This document shows positions 42,681 to 54,792 of a stretch of 64,000 nucleotides of DNA, piece by piece (the stretch's first letter is position 1; every line of letters starts with the position of its first letter). The notes under the pieces are model-generated. The model saw nothing but the letters and a program-made list of their open reading frames with translations, was not told the DNA's origin and did no database searches. The stretch comes from Massospora cicadina (taxonomy: Eukaryota > Entomophthoromycota > Entomophthoromycetes > Entomophthorales > Entomophthoraceae). Where the stretch lies: contig JAKSZP010005628.1 in NCBI GenBank assembly GCA_022478985.1, positions 1 through 64,000 on the forward strand, given 5' to 3'. A program made the position numbers and the translations under genes.

Positions 42681-43290
42681 ATTTAAAATAACATACATCC
42701 AATTATTAAGGTAACCCCTGGTAGGATCTACTAAGAGAATATGCGTCATTAGACGCTTTCTCTTTGATTTCAAAGAAGGGTTTTTTTCCAAATGTTCTCC
42801 AGTTTGCAAGTCTAACCTAATATATATTTATCAGTAATAAAACCAAATACCCTATGACAAAGTTGGTCAAGATCTGTCAATTTTTGCTATCATGCTGGCA
42901 AAACTTGATTTTTAAAGTCAGCACGTTGTAGTATGCTTTTCTCTTTAGTTATTTTATGTATATTTGAGATTATTTATATAACTTGTTGAACTCATGTTCT
43001 TTTAATGAACACATGCGTAGATAATAAGTGGAAGCGCGAAATCTTCCCACTTAGTAATTGGAATAGTGATTGTCCCATAACTGAGTGGAAGGTGATATTA
43101 TAAGCAAAAATAGCAGAGGGCAAGAAAAGGTTCTAACTGGCTAATTTGCCCGTGGTTAGCTTCTGCTATATGCCAACATGAGTACCATTTACTTATTCCG
43201 AAATATTTCAATTTCAGGGTGATAAGGCGAAGAAAAATATCTTAAATATAAATCAAGTAGTTAACCTTGGTTATTACAAGTTATATAATC
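42681..43290 (-). pseudogene. gypsy-7 pol: integrase C-terminal fragment
   Basis: Minus strand, the gypsy-3-like end of integrase: HLEKNPSLKSKRKRLMTHIL, then RGYLNNWM, aligning nucleotide by nucleotide with 25780-25960 (CTTTCTCTTTGATTTCAAAG against CTTCTCTATGATCTCAAAAG). Where four other elements have TGA after IN or IE, this copy reads TGG (Trp). A3 interrupts it at about 43290. Confidence 0.55.
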
Positions 43291-45165
43291 TTGTTTATTC
43301 AAGGTAAGCTAGCCAGGGGATGGAAAATACCAAAAAATATAAAATAAAATTGATACAGACCAAAATGTTTTAGCAAGCAAAATGGCACTTAAACCAGATG
43401 AAACAAAAATAACTAGGATGGCGACGTCAAACTACTAGCTGACCATAACAGATGGGGAAGATCAGGGGCACCTATCTGATTTCATCAACATGAAGCAAGG
43501 TGTTTCCAGGAAAAAACTAAAGGGTTGGGGATAGCAGTATGGAGTTTAATATCACCCAAGGGAGGTCCAAGGAAAAGAATTTGTTCCAAAACAAAGGCGC
43601 CAAAGTAGTATACGATATTATGCTCAGCTTGGATGCAAGCTTTTGGGATCATGAAAAAGTAGGAAATATTTGTGTGTGTTTTTTAGCTTTAAGGATTATG
43701 GGGCACCTTCAAAACTTTCATGATAAATTTATGGGCTTATTTTAGACCATGGAGAGTTAAAAATTATCTGAAGCGTTGAGGGTTGCTGGGACATCAGGAA
43801 GTGGTAGACCCTCTTCCAAACTTGCTTCAGATTTAGCTGAAACTTTGTGGAGAGGACAACAGTTGGTAAAGGCAGCCACTTCAACAGCAATCTGATAATT
43901 AGAGTGGAGTGGTACAGCGTTTGTTTAGGGGCTTAAAAATGAGGGAAATTTGAGAGTTATAGATTGAGATAAAAAACTATTTAAGATGAAGGTTAGACAG
44001 CTCAATTGATTCCCCCAACTCATAAACCTTGGCCAATATACCCCAAGGATTATGGTTATATATGATTGAGGCCTCAGCATAGGGTGAGTCTTAGTGTGAA
44101 AATATAAAAGTGCTAGGGAGTGAATATTGGTACAAGCCTCCACCTGATTGTCTGGAGGGTGGAGTGATGAAAGAGGTATGTTGTGGATGTTCAAAATGGA
44201 ATTTGGGGTGTTGACCCAATGACTGAGCAGTCAGCGGTGTTACTGGCAGTAAGGTGATCCCAGGTAAGTTCCAGTGGTGTAGTTTCTTCATCAGAGTTGC
44301 TAAAAAGCATTTGTAGTGGAACACTATCAATTTTTTTAAAATAGTCAGAAATAAAAATAAATCAGAGTAAAACTAGCATCCATTATTGCCAAACACCCAA
44401 GAAAAATGGATGGGTGCTGATGCAACTTTAGACTGTGGGGGATTTTTTAAAAAATTTTAAGTGAAAAGGGATGTTTAGCAGTAGCATAAAAAGCTTCAAG
44501 GAGCTTAGCACCACTAGGGACAGTGAAGTGAAGGAGGGTGTTGAGCCATATGCTGAATCCGTGACATAAACTCCTCTTAAAACACTTATGGTGGGAGGTG
44601 ATATGGGAGGGTGGCAAAACTCACCACCATTGTGGCGTTGATGGGGAGGCAAGTGCGAGTTGTGGGGCTAGGAGTATTTTTATAAATAAGTTGGGTTTCT
44701 GCCGCTATGCCAGAGTACTATTAAGAGGGGAAACTAACTTCAAAATAGCCCTTAGAAGGGCTGAAGTTGTGAAAGCCCACAGGCCTAAAAGCAGCAGTGA
44801 CATGCTTGATTATGGCCTAGTTGCCATATGATAGTTTCCCATAGTCAACCCAGAGGCAAAATCAAATATTAAAAACAAAGAGGGGTGAGAGAATGGGCAA
44901 ATTGGGTGCATGCGTGAGGTAAAGTTCTAAATTCTTCATAGAAACATAATAGCAGTTCGGACTATTTGAACAAGTCAAAGTAGCCCAAATGCATTTCCTG
45001 ACAGGGCAGAAAATGCTAGGGGGTTGGCGAACCGCTAACCCATAGTAGAACAGCAGGCGGTGGAGCTGAGGACATAGGAATGGGATGGTAGTTTGATGAA
45101 GCAGTTAACTAACCCTTTCAATAAAATTGATTAAAAGTAAGTTTGAGTGGCGCTGGATAATTGTT
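43291..45165 (-). mobile_element. A3: decayed full-size family A element
   Basis: The minus-strand 3' tail is at about 43294-43322 (CCCCTGGCTAGCTTACC then TTGAATAAAC). The 5' end is near 45165, where AAAAGTAAGTTTGAGTGGC parallels CAAAAGTGACTTTGAGCGG of A4 (57015). The 1.87-kb length equals A4. GGCATTTTCTGCCCTGTCAG-like sequence (about 45000, minus) corresponds to the IFRPAGK module. Only short frames remain (43925-44194, 44091-44330). Possible duplication ATAATCTTGTT / ATAATTGTTG is weak. Confidence 0.6.
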
Positions 45166-45800
45166 GACTTAATTCATAGTTTTCTATTTGAAAGTCATCA
45201 TGCATTTCCAACCACAATATAATATTAACTCTAAAATGGATTTTCTTCTAATAAAACCCATGACTTCCCATTTAAACATTACCTAATAGATCAATTACCT
45301 TTGAAAATTGCATTGCAAGACAGTCAATGATCCTCATCATAAGGGGACTACTTCATCTTGAATGAATTGATTTGACTATAAACATCATTCATTTATTTCA
45401 ATAATAGAGGATCGCTTTATTTTTCTTTTCATTTATTCATGTAGATCTTTAGCGTAATCTTACCTATATGAAAGGATTTAGAAATTTACCACGTAGTTAT
45501 GATATATGGTAGAGCTAGAGTTGGACCAGCCAACAATAACCGTGAAGGTAGCGCATAAAGGGACCTCACACTACAAGTGTATAATGAAATTTTTCCATGT
45601 CATCTAATATTGGCCTCATAGTTAATATAAATTTTGGGCATCCAATTTAATAGTTGATATTCTTTAAGTAGAATTTTTTGCTGTCATGACACCTATTTTC
45701 TTGATTTTTTGGCCTCCACTCCCTTTATGAGGTGATCAATGGACACCACAATGTACTTTAATTGCCATAACTGTCAGGAGGTGGGTGTAAATCCAGATGA
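45166..45800 (-). pseudogene. gypsy-7 pol: integrase core fragment
   Basis: Minus strand YIVVSIDHLIKGVEAKK (about 45700-45760), the start of the integrase catalytic core, matches VVIDHLTKLVG of gypsy-3. 45166-45600 is AT-rich with no readable motif. It is followed on the right by C3. Confidence 0.5.
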
Positions 45801-47215
45801 CCTGCCCCTCCATTTGGTTCATAAGCAATTAAAACATTGAAGCAGGAAGGGGTCCAAGCCCCCAGTAGAGCCTCTCTCTCAGATCTGTGGCCTTGCTCAT
45901 GTAGTAGATGAGCGATGGGTTACTGCCCTGGCTCCTAAAGAACCTTCCTCTATGTCCCATCTCCTCTCATGATCTTATAAAAATATCCAATGTAGTGTGC
46001 AGAGAGAGGGTTCAGTTTAAGACCTCTAGCAGGACCCTCATGACCACCCCCAAGTGTGACCTGGTCACTGATATTATCCAAAAATTGCCACACCCCACCC
46101 AGATTTACATATAAGCCAATAGTATAATACGTCAGATAGAGGCTAGTTAAATGATTTGGATTGCAGTCAAACCCAAAGATCATGAGACTTAAAAGTATTA
46201 TTTGTAAGATCTGTAATATCAATAGAACAGTCTTATTGGAACTGGTGAACTACCCAACTCATGAAATTTTTTGAAGTTTGCATTATTCCACTTAATTTCT
46301 CTTTAATCCAGCAGAAAGGCGGCTAAAACTTTTATGACACCATCTGAGACCTCTGATACCTTCCCTCTCAACTTTATTGCAATAATCTTAGGATTATGAT
46401 TAGGGTGTCTAGCAAGCAGCTTAGTCATCGCAAGTTTCCAAGCTCCCTTTCCCCCTTCACTATGTAGTAAACCACCATCCTTAGGCTAGGTTGCCAGTTT
46501 ATTTTTTAGCTTTCCCACCATTAAATTTACTTATTAAATAGCAATTTTATGTCAAACTCTTTGTTACAGAATCCACCTCCACGTTGCCTTACTAATTTTT
46601 GCTAAAATTATCTGGCGATGCATTCCATCATCCACAAAATATTATAAACTTTGATAAGAGGATGTTCTGATCTGCAGATCCATTGTCACTCATTGCCCTC
46701 CATATAATAGTGGACAATTTCCTCCATGAATTTGATTGTTGATCCATCATGCATGCTGCGGATGCCATCAAATACCCTTTTTATAGTTACTCCACCCCAT
46801 TTTGGGTATGATACATGCCATTTTTGGTCATGGTCCATTCTGCAATATTTAATAAAATGATCCGCCTTAATCAATGTTACTGAAAAACTGAAAACCTTAG
46901 AAGGTTGTCGCCCTCCCTGCCCATCCCACCCTTAGGGGTTGCCCCAGAAAGACCCGCGGTTGTCCCTATTGCAGCCTTCTGGCTTGTTGTAGGTTCTTGG
47001 CATGTTCTTTTAAACAGATTGTCCCTCAATTAATCCTTAGGGAACTTCACTTAAAAATCTTTAGATCAGCCGAGCCTCTGGCATTCTGTACCATCAACTG
47101 GGCACTGTCAAACCCTCTCAAGATGGAAAGTCTTCTCTATATTAGCTGCATCCCTGACATTAAGCCTAGAACATTGATAAAGATGGTATGTCAAGAAAAA
47201 TTGGGTAAATAGTAT
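45801..47215 (+). mobile_element. C3: decayed family C element in gypsy-7 integrase
   Basis: Plus strand, antisense to its host, at the same place in the integrase gene as C1. CTTGCTCATGTAGTAGATGA (from 45892) encodes LAHVVDERWVTA. 46885-46990 encodes a PPLP..PLGVAPERPAVVPI block that aligns with PPLPPLGVALARLAVAPIAT of C2. The right end GTCAAGAAAAATTGGG (about 47194) parallels CCATGAAAAATTAGG of C1. 46222-46560 has no motif I recognise. Frames are fragmentary (45908-46114, 46997-47212). Confidence 0.6.
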
Positions 47216-47443
47216 AAAGGAGATGGCCTTCCAGTATGAGGCTTCTGCCTAACAAACTCTGAAACAGCTTAGGGTCTTGTGGATATTAAAATGCATTATT
47301 TCCCAAGTAAAGTGCCAATTAAATGCTCAAGCGTCTTCTTAATTGCCCATGCCCCGTTGTCTTGTGGTCCCCAATAATTATGTTTTTGCTCCGTTGGCCA
47401 TGTTAACCAATATTTTGGTACAAAACTAATCTTATAAAGCTTT
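47216..47443 (-). pseudogene. gypsy-7 pol: integrase zinc-domain fragment
   Basis: Minus strand IIGDHKTTGHGQLRRRLS (about 47315-47395), equivalent to AHKTLGHGIFTKTINQLK of gypsy-3. gypsy-2 interrupts it at 47443/47444. Confidence 0.55.
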
Positions 47444-47926
47444 TGTTAATTTCTCAGTGTCTGGGTCTTCTTCTGCTGAGTTGGATTTGCACAGGGTTTT
47501 AGCCACTGAGTAACCAAATTGAATGTTATGAGGATCGCCAATTCTTTTAATAAAACTTGATAAAATATATACAGAGCTATCACCCCTTATTTCTACCTTT
47601 ATTTTGAATATAACTCACAGACCTTTTTGCACTTCTCTCTTCCTCATAAAAGACTATTCCCTTTTAATCTTCCATCAGGCTCTTTATACCTCGGTTCCCC
47701 TGCCAGATGCATCCTCAGCTTGGTAATCTTCTATTCTTCTTCCTTTTTCAAGCTACTCTCATTTGTATCAAATCTCAGCATATTTCCTCTTGATTCACCG
47801 AATGTCCTCATTTTGCTTAATTATAATTCATGTATCCCTTTTTCATAAATATTTAGACTCATCTCAATTCCCCTCCAATCTTCCAATATAGGTATCATAT
47901 TATCCAGTATTATCAACCTCCCAACA
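47444..47926 (-). repeat. gypsy-2 3' LTR
   Basis: 483 bp. In plus coordinates it runs TGTTAATTTCTCAGTG ... ATCAACCTCCCAACA, so TG...CA on both strands. It pairs with 54314-54792. Two blocks are also almost identical to the gypsy-1 LTR in reverse orientation (for example CCAAGCTGAGGATGCAT). Confidence 0.92.
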
Positions 47927-47941
47927 TTACCCCCCCTTGAC
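47927..47941 (-). other. gypsy-2 polypurine tract
   Basis: Minus strand CAAGGGGGGGTAA immediately before the 3' LTR. It is the equivalent of AGATGGGGTAA in gypsy-1. Confidence 0.65.
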
Positions 47942-49190
47942 TGGATGATAGGCTCTTACTGTTTGTATGCTTGAAGGAACTTTACATGGACTCAGTTGAT
48001 AATCCAACCCCCAGAAGGTTCCTTAATTGTGTAGACATCCATTCCAGTCTTCTTAATAATCTCAAATAGGCTGACCCAAATATTGGAGAGCTTATTTTTT
48101 TCGTCTGAATACATGCTGGTCATGGAATAAAACATAATCCCCCACAGTGAACAACAGAAGTACACTCCGGCGCTTCTGGTCAGCCGCCTGGTCACGAACT
48201 TTCTTAGCCAAACTGGTGGAGTAGGCTTCCGTTTGCAACTTGATCAATGTATCCATAAGTTGCTCAGATATCGCTGAGGATTCACGCCACCAGTTTCATA
48301 TACATGCATATAACAAGGCAGGCAGAGCCAGATGTCGACCATACAGCAGTTGAAACAAACTCTTACCAGAGGCAGAATGATAGCTGATATTATAAGCGAA
48401 AATGGCAGTAGGTAAAAGAGCACTCCATTCTGAGGGCCGATCCATTATCAATTTTCAGAGTATGTTCACTAGGGTTCCATTGACTCGCTCCACCATCCCA
48501 TTTGATTCTGGATAATAGGTGGTGGTCAAAACCCCGCGAATCGCCATCAACTCGTTTAACTTTGGCAAGATATACAAAGTAAAGTTGGTTCAGTTGTCTG
48601 TCAGAATGAACTGTGGGCAGCCGTGCTGCTGTATAACACACTCCATAATAAACTTGGCAGTGGTGACCGCTCCCAAGTCGCTAATAGCCCTGGCCTCCAC
48701 CCATCAGGTCAAATGATTGATGGCAACAGTTATATACTTGTTTCAATCGGCACTAGTCAGAAGAGGTCCCACTACATCAATGGAAATGGTGTACCATGCA
48801 AACTGGGGTTTCACTAGTTAACAGGTGGTTTTCTTACGGAAAGGTTTTTCCACTTGACACTGATGGCAACAGCTAACCATTTCCAATACGTCGTCATGCA
48901 TGCTTTCTCAGAAGTATTGGGGTCACAAAAACTCTAGCATATTCCACAATCCTCCATGGCCTACAGCCCGATTAGCATCCATAATTATCAAGGGTCTATT
49001 TGAAGGCTTAGGAAAATTCAGTTTTAAGTCTCCAAACCACTTGTATAATTTTTCTCCTCACATGAAGGTATTTCCCTAAGTCCATCCAACACCTTGATCA
49101 CCTGTAGCGGCTCATCCTGGTATTGGTTCGCCACCATCTTTTCATACATTATATCAGCTAGATCTGCGGTGATAGCGACCATGGGCAATT
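47942..49190 (-). pseudogene. gypsy-2 pol: integrase
   Basis: The zinc domain is around 48850-48990. The core shows [19 protein letters not shown], then LTDN followed by TGA and TNFTL (Gly codon GGA to TGA, about 48590-48606), and YYPESNGMVERVNGTLVNIL with the third acidic residue (Glu, about 48440-48510). The C-terminus at 47992-48195 includes LSNIWVSLFEIIKKTGMDVY and ends GGWIIN, TGA, VHVKFLQAYKQ, TAA. Except for the stops the core residues are well kept. No chromodomain was seen. Confidence 0.88.
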
Positions 49191-49700
49191 GAGACAGACA
49201 ATCTGCGTTTTGATGTTTTGCCCCAGGTTGATATAAAATCTCGAAATCATATGCTTGCAGCTTCAGAGCCCAACTTGCGAGCCATCCTTCCAGTTCATGC
49301 AGATTCTGTAGCCATCAAAAGGAAGTGTGATCCGTCACTACTTGAAATCTTACCCCATGCAAATATACCCAAAATTATTTGTAAGTGTAGATCACAGCTA
49401 AACACTCCTGCTCGGTTATGGTGTAGTTTCATTCATGACAGTTCAAGCTATGACTACAGAATGCAACAGGATGTTCCACGCCGTCATCATCCTTCTGGGA
49501 TAATACTGCCCCAATAGCAGCTAGGGATGCATCCATTTATACTATGAACCGCTTGTCAAAGTTGGGGTATTGAAAAATGGGTGCACTCGCTAATGCAGTA
49601 TGCAATACATCAAAAGCGTTCTGGCATTGTTCCATCCAATTGGAAGAAGAAGTTTTCTTTAATAGCTCAAAAAGCGGGTCCCCAATGCAGCTGAAATTGA
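49191..49700 (-). pseudogene. gypsy-2 pol: RNase H
   Basis: Minus strand with the MDAS..AIGAVLSQKDD-type block near 49480-49530 and GKISSS.. / FQVVTDHTSF near 49300-49350. It ends GAKHQNADCLSQLP at about 49185-49225, as in gypsy-1. Several frame changes; the plus-strand frame 49218-49517 is a shadow. Confidence 0.75.
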
Positions 49701-50640
49701 GAATAAACTGTTGATAATACCAATTATCCCCAGAAACACCTGAATGTCCCGCTTATTTCCTATCCAAGTCATCTTGCCTATCACTTCCACTTTAGCTGGC
49801 TGCAGTTTAAGCCCATTTAAATTCACAACAAACCTGAGGTATTCCAATTGCTCTTTAAAGAAATGGCATTTTCAGGGGCTTAATTTTGATATTAGTGGCA
49901 GCGAGGCGCTGAAACACTTGCTCCAAGTGGGCCAGATGCTATGTAAAAGTCCGCAAAAATACATTGATGTCGTCAAGGTAAACTAAGACGCAGGACAGCT
50001 TTAAATCACCTAAAATTGTTTCCATGGCACGCTGGAATGTAGCCAGAGCGTTACATAATCCTTGTGGCATGCGCGTTGGCTGGAACAACCCTCTTGAGGT
50101 GATGATTGCACATTTCTCCCATTCCGTTAATGGCAATTCAATCTGCCAGTACCCTGAGATCAGATCCATGGTGGAAAAATAGTTCACCCCACCCAATCAT
50201 TCTAACGCATCATCAATCCGTGGAAGAGGGCAAGAATCCTTCTTTGTGACGTTATTAAGTTTATGATAGTCAATAACTACCTGATTTGAGCCATCCTTTT
50301 TCTTTACGATGAGCACAGGTGATGCCCACGGAATGTTTGATGGCTCTAGCATCCCTTGTTTAATATGTTTATCCACTTCATCGGAGACAACCTCTTCCAC
50401 TGCTCTAGAATGTCTAATAGGACGCGAATGAATGAAAGGGTGATCCCCCATATCAATCTGATGTACCACCCCTTGAGCGCACCCCAAGTCATGATCGTTA
50501 TATGCAAAAATATCCCAATACTTTTCAAATAATGCCATAGCCTTATCTTGCTGATCCACCAATAATCCTGTGAGCGCCTCCCATGGAACTACAGTCAGTA
50601 CGCTGAATGAGGAGCGAGCTGGTAGTTCGAGATCTTCCCA
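49701..50640 (-). pseudogene. gypsy-2 pol: reverse transcriptase
   Basis: 50197-50796 holds the fingers (NIPWASPVLIVKKKDGSNQV, VIDYHKLNNVTKKDSCPLPR, IDDALE), followed by TGA at 50194-50196, then 49939-50196 with LGGVNYFSTMDLISGYWQIE, FQPTRMPQGLCNALATFQRA and VLVYLDDINVF (YLDD at 49969-49980). The thumb continues at 49659-49847. Catalytic Asp residues are intact. The TGA before LGGVNYF is the same codon as in gypsy-1. Confidence 0.93.
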
Positions 50641-50990
50641 TGAGCCAAAGTCATGAATATGACAAACTTCCCCTATAGGGATGAAGTGTAGGTAAGCCAC
50701 CACTTGGTGCCGCCTGATCATTATTGTCTCCTTCTGTAGGTTCGCGAGCAGCACCTTCACCTCCCCATTCCCAGGAAACAATAACCCTGGAGCCACGTGT
50801 GGTTTAAGCTGCGAGTGCTGATGAGGCGCCAGAATTTCTCCATAAAGCCCCTTAGGGACTTTGATTTTGAGCCCAGTCCCTATTATGCCCTGGTGTCCAG
50901 ATGGTAAGCTTAAAGGGCGCGTTGCTCAAAGTGGGATTCCTTTGTACTCATATATCTGGTTGTGGAGGATCTTGGTCTGCCAACTCAGTC
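50641..50990 (-). pseudogene. gypsy-2 pol: dUTPase-like domain
   Basis: PSGHQGIIGTGLKIKVPKGL then YGEILAPHQHSQ (about 50830-50905) and APGLLFPGNGEVKVLLANLQ, then RRHQVVAYLHF (about 50690-50800). It aligns with the gypsy-1 domain and with dUTPase motifs, but lacks the catalytic Asp of GxID (here GLLFPG) and the RSG motif. Confidence 0.7.
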
Positions 50991-51741
50991 ACTGGTAGCA
51001 AACAGGAATCACTCCATCACTGTATGCTAGATTGATCTGACCGGAGTGGACTGGATCCATTGGGATTCCACCAGAGGAAAAATATACTGGAATCTGTTGG
51101 CCAAACATAGTAAGGGTTTCTTCCGCCATATTTATCACAACGCCAAATTTCCTCATGAAAGCCGCGCCAATTAACATATTGTAGTGGTTGTTTGGCAAAA
51201 CCACCACCAGAGCAGACACCTGGACTGACCTGAATTGTAGAGGCAATGCACTATATGCTCCTTACAACACAGTGCCATGCATTTCCGCAGTCCTGTATAC
51301 TACTCAATGGTCCACATCCAGTTTCAACATAAGTTTAGCCACTAACTGGGTGTAAACTATGTTCACAAGTGCTCCCATGTCTATGATAGCGCGGATTTTT
51401 GTGTTTTGAACGAATATGTCACAATAAGTACATTCTGAGTAAGAAGAACCATTAGTGTTTATTACTTGTACGTTCAAGGGCTTTGTGTTACTTAAGAAGG
51501 AAGAAATATTCTTGCTGACCTGAGGATACTCACTAGCAATTTTCTCCACCGGAATATCTATGTTAACCCCTACTAAAGGAGTGGCGTTCAGCGAAGAATC
51601 CGTGTTGCTGATGCCAGTCTGTTCCAGGATCTGCCATGCATATGGCTTCTGCACGTCTTGGTGGAACTCATCCCAATTGGGTAAACTCTTACTCTCAGAA
51701 GCAGAAGCAGGGGTATCCAACAAAAGCTGCTGGTATAACAA
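50991..51741 (-). pseudogene. gypsy-2 pol: aspartic protease
   Basis: Frame 51304-51741 ends in IRAIIDMGALVNIVYTQLVA, where the active site D(T/S)GA reads DMGA, then LDVDH and TGA at 51301-51303, a stop shared with gypsy-1. 50989-51246 continues QVSALVVVLPNNHYNMLIGA, then AFMRKFGVVINM, the C-terminal strand. The active-site Thr to Met change would probably abolish activity. Confidence 0.82.
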
Positions 51742-54240
51742 ATTGTCTGATTGAGGTTTGATTTCTACTCAGAAAGTTGTTTATCAATTGTTAGGGACAA
51801 GTGAATTGATCTTAGTGGAGATAGAGCATCCATATCTCTACTCCGCCCAAGCTTTTCCCTGCTCAATTATCTTAGTTGGCATTGCGTACACTTGTGGTTT
51901 GCTAGGGCAATTGGCTGCATAATGCCCTCTTTGTCTTCACTGGAAGCAAGTGTTAATAAAAGGTGCACATATATAATTTGGACTGGAAGGACCAGGTCAA
52001 AAATTGCCAGTAAGGTTCCAAGGTTGCGGTCAAACTGGTGAAGCGTACATGGGCCAGAAAGGGTCTACTGACTCATATGAGGGATGAATATGTTCCAGCG
52101 GCTGATAAACCAGTCGCTGCGGCCTATATTCAGAAAGGGATGGAGCGGGGGCAATGGAGGGTTTTTGGGCTACGTTGGGGGTGCTGTTCGTGGTGGAGAG
52201 TTGATGTAAGGCGTTCATGATTTAATGAGGCTGGTATCCCCATCCAACACATGGGACATAGCATTATATAGTTCCCAATATGGTTTGACCGCTGCCGTCA
52301 TCACTATACCTACATCCTCAGTGGTTAAAATATTAGCCCCAAGTAGAACGTGAGCTTCTGCCAAAAACTGCTCATTGAATTCTGACAGGGTCTCATTTTG
52401 GTTAAACTGTATAGTCATAAATTCAGCTTTCTGTTGAGACATCTTGTTAGCGCCTCCAAACAGCCAGATAATGATCACTTTTACTTGTGCATAAGACACC
52501 AAGCTATTTGGAAGATAGCAGGTCACTTGGTCAGCGCTTTCCACATCTAAAGCGGACAGCAACAACTTTGCTTTTCATTGATCAGTAGCCCCTTCCACAG
52601 CGAATTTGAAAAAATGTTTAAAATAACTGTGTAGGTTTCTGTTATGACTGAAAGGGGTAACTTTTTGATATGGATGAATTCACTTGGCTCTTGGGTTCTG
52701 CTGCAAGGGGCAGGCGAATTGTTTTTGGAGTGACTATGGGAACCATCATTTGGTGCATTATCATACCACTGGCCAGATGAGCTTGAACCCATCAAAGTGG
52801 AATCAGAAGAAGTGGTGTTGCGCGGGGGTCCATGTACTGCATGATGGATACTTGTTTGCTGATCCATAACATTCTTCCCCCAAGTCGCCACTAACTGCCC
52901 CATTTCCCCAGCTCTGGTACACCCCACGAACTGTTTGTTAATCAGCTGTTCCACTTTAACTGAATAACATCTACACCATCCATCCTGATATTCTTATTGC
53001 AGTGTTTCATATTGATGTTGCAATTCCCAGTGGAATTTCCTTTCCTCATTCAGTGTTTGTTCCATAGTTTGTAATCGCAAAAAAACTTCCTCAATTATAT
53101 TCTGCAGGCGGGTTTGTCATTGTCTTGCATTTTCTGCTTGCTGGTTGGCATTGTTTATTTGGTTAACAAGGGAGGATTATTCCCACACTGATTCCTCATT
53201 GGCCCAATCAAAGGGTATCAATGCACTCTTGCATGTCTGCATACTCTCTTTTCTCACCAATAGGAAGAGGAAAGGCTCGTTGGTGCTCCGCCTGACTAAT
53301 GACTTCTAGTTGTGTAACTCGACGAATAAGCTGGAGATACTCAAAGACATTGACTGAAGGATAAGCGCGTTATCTGACGTTCGCTGGGTATCCCATTCAA
53401 TATAGTGTTGATCTAATTTTGTCAATAGAGAGCCAACTTGGGCCGCCACTTACTGTTCCATCAGGGTCATTCTTTCCTTGAGCTGAGCAATCACGGCTTC
53501 AAGAGCTTCCACCCATTCTTCTAGCTCCATCATACAGCTCTCAGTATTATTCCCCAAGGTTGCTAAATTCTGAATTCACTCCACTGATAGGCCATGCTGT
53601 TCCATTAGTTCTCTTATTGCTCGAGGTAATTCTGAGTTTAACTGTGGTACTAGAATGTTTAATTGACAGCAAACATCCCCAACACAATGATCCATCTGTG
53701 CCAGCACCCCTTGTATTTCTTAAAACAAATGATTGAGGCGGTCAAAAAGGAGGTGAGTATCGTGCTAATGTGCTTGTGTGAACTGCAATACATCTAAGAT
53801 TTCAATTTTATGGCAAGCCAGGACACGCAGTAGCTGGCGAATCAAAGGTTGCACATAAGTGACAAAATATTCCTCAATTCTGTGGGTACCGAGGTGATGA
53901 GCTAACCCTATAGTAGTTGCATCCAAATAAGACATGTACAGTGTGTATCAATTCTCTTGATCGCGTTGGTTATAGAACAGACTCAGGGAATTTTCCCCAG
54001 TCTCATCCTTATATAGGCGATATCCGTTCAACAGCCATTCCATAATATTTCTCAGTTGTTGGGGAGTCACATTTGTGGAGCGTCCTTGTAGATTAGTCAT
54101 CAGCTCCAGAAAATTCTTGAATTGCACATGAATCACAATTTCATCATCCCCTGGTTCATTAACAGTAGATAATGTTTGTTCAGGGTTAGTGCCTCCATGG
54201 CTTCTTCAACATACCATGCTTGGAATCTGATCAGGTTATG
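51742..54240 (-). pseudogene. gypsy-2 gag
   Basis: Same layout as gypsy-1: a long helical/coiled-coil N-terminal part (52950-54200, for example MEQTLNEERKFHWELQHQYE), a capsid-like part (52215-52565, with IIWLFGGANKMSQQKAEFMT then IQFNQNETLSEFNEQF) and a knuckle at 51907-51948. TAA at about 53452 lies in LMEQ-stop-VAAQVGSLL, also present in gypsy-1. Other stops are private, for instance TGA where gypsy-1 has Trp in ME(W)IQ. Confidence 0.82.
51907..51948 (-). pseudogene. gypsy-2 gag CCHC knuckle with nonsense codon
   Basis: CFQ-TGA-RQRGHYAANCP: a CX2CX4HX4C knuckle whose second Cys codon (TGC) has become TGA at 51937-51939. First Cys, His and last Cys are kept in frame. This truncates Gag before the nucleocapsid motif is complete. 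Confidence 0.75.
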
Positions 54241-54294
54241 TTGGAATGAATGAGGACTTGAATTGTGTTTTCCCAGCTATAGTTGCTAAGTGGC

Positions 54295-54312
54295 CCCCTG
54301 TAGTGAGCACCA
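54295..54312 (-). other. gypsy-2 primer binding site
   Basis: Minus strand TGGTGCTCACTACAGGGG, one base inside the 5' LTR. It differs by one base from gypsy-1. Confidence 0.72.
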
Positions 54313-54313
54313 C

Positions 54314-54792
54314 TGTTAATTTCTCAGTATCTGGGTCTTCACTTGAGTTGGATTTGCACAGGGTTTTAGCCACTGAGCACCATATCAAATGAATGTTATG
54401 AGGATCATTGATTCTTTTAATAAAACTTGATAAAATATATAGAGCTATCACCCCTTATTTCTACCTTTATTTTGAATATAACTCACAGACCTTTTGCATT
54501 TCTCTCTTCCTCATAAAAGACTATCCCCCTTTAATCTTCCATCAGACTCTTTATAACTCAGTTCCCCAGCCAGATGCATCCTCATCTTGGTAATCTTCTA
54601 TTCTTCTTCCTTTTTTTGATTACTCTCGTTCATATAAATCTCAGCATAATTACTCTTGATTTGCCAAATGTTTTCATTTTGCTCAATTATAATTCATGTA
54701 TCCCTTTTTCATAAATCTCTAGACTCCTCTCAATTCCCCTCTAATCTTCTGATATAGGTAGAATATTGTCCAGTCATATCAACTTCCAGACA
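54314..54792 (-). repeat. gypsy-2 5' LTR
   Basis: 479 bp; plus coordinates TGTTAATTTCTCAGTATC ... ATCAACTTCCAGACA. It pairs with 47444-47926. On the minus strand TTATAAAGAGTC (about 54547-54558) is the TATA box conserved with gypsy-1. Confidence 0.92.

Larger units (their letters stand above)
47444..54792 (-). mobile_element. gypsy-2: complete but inactive Ty3/gypsy element
   Basis: A 7.35-kb minus-strand sister of gypsy-1 with the same order (LTR, PBS, gag, protease, dUTPase-like, RT, RNase H, integrase, PPT, LTR) and similar LTRs. Left flank AAGCTT and right flank GCTTATA suggest a short GCTT-type target duplication. Frames are longer than in gypsy-1, but stops remain, and at least four sit at codons that are also stops in gypsy-1. 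It lies inside the gypsy-7 remnant. Confidence 0.92.
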
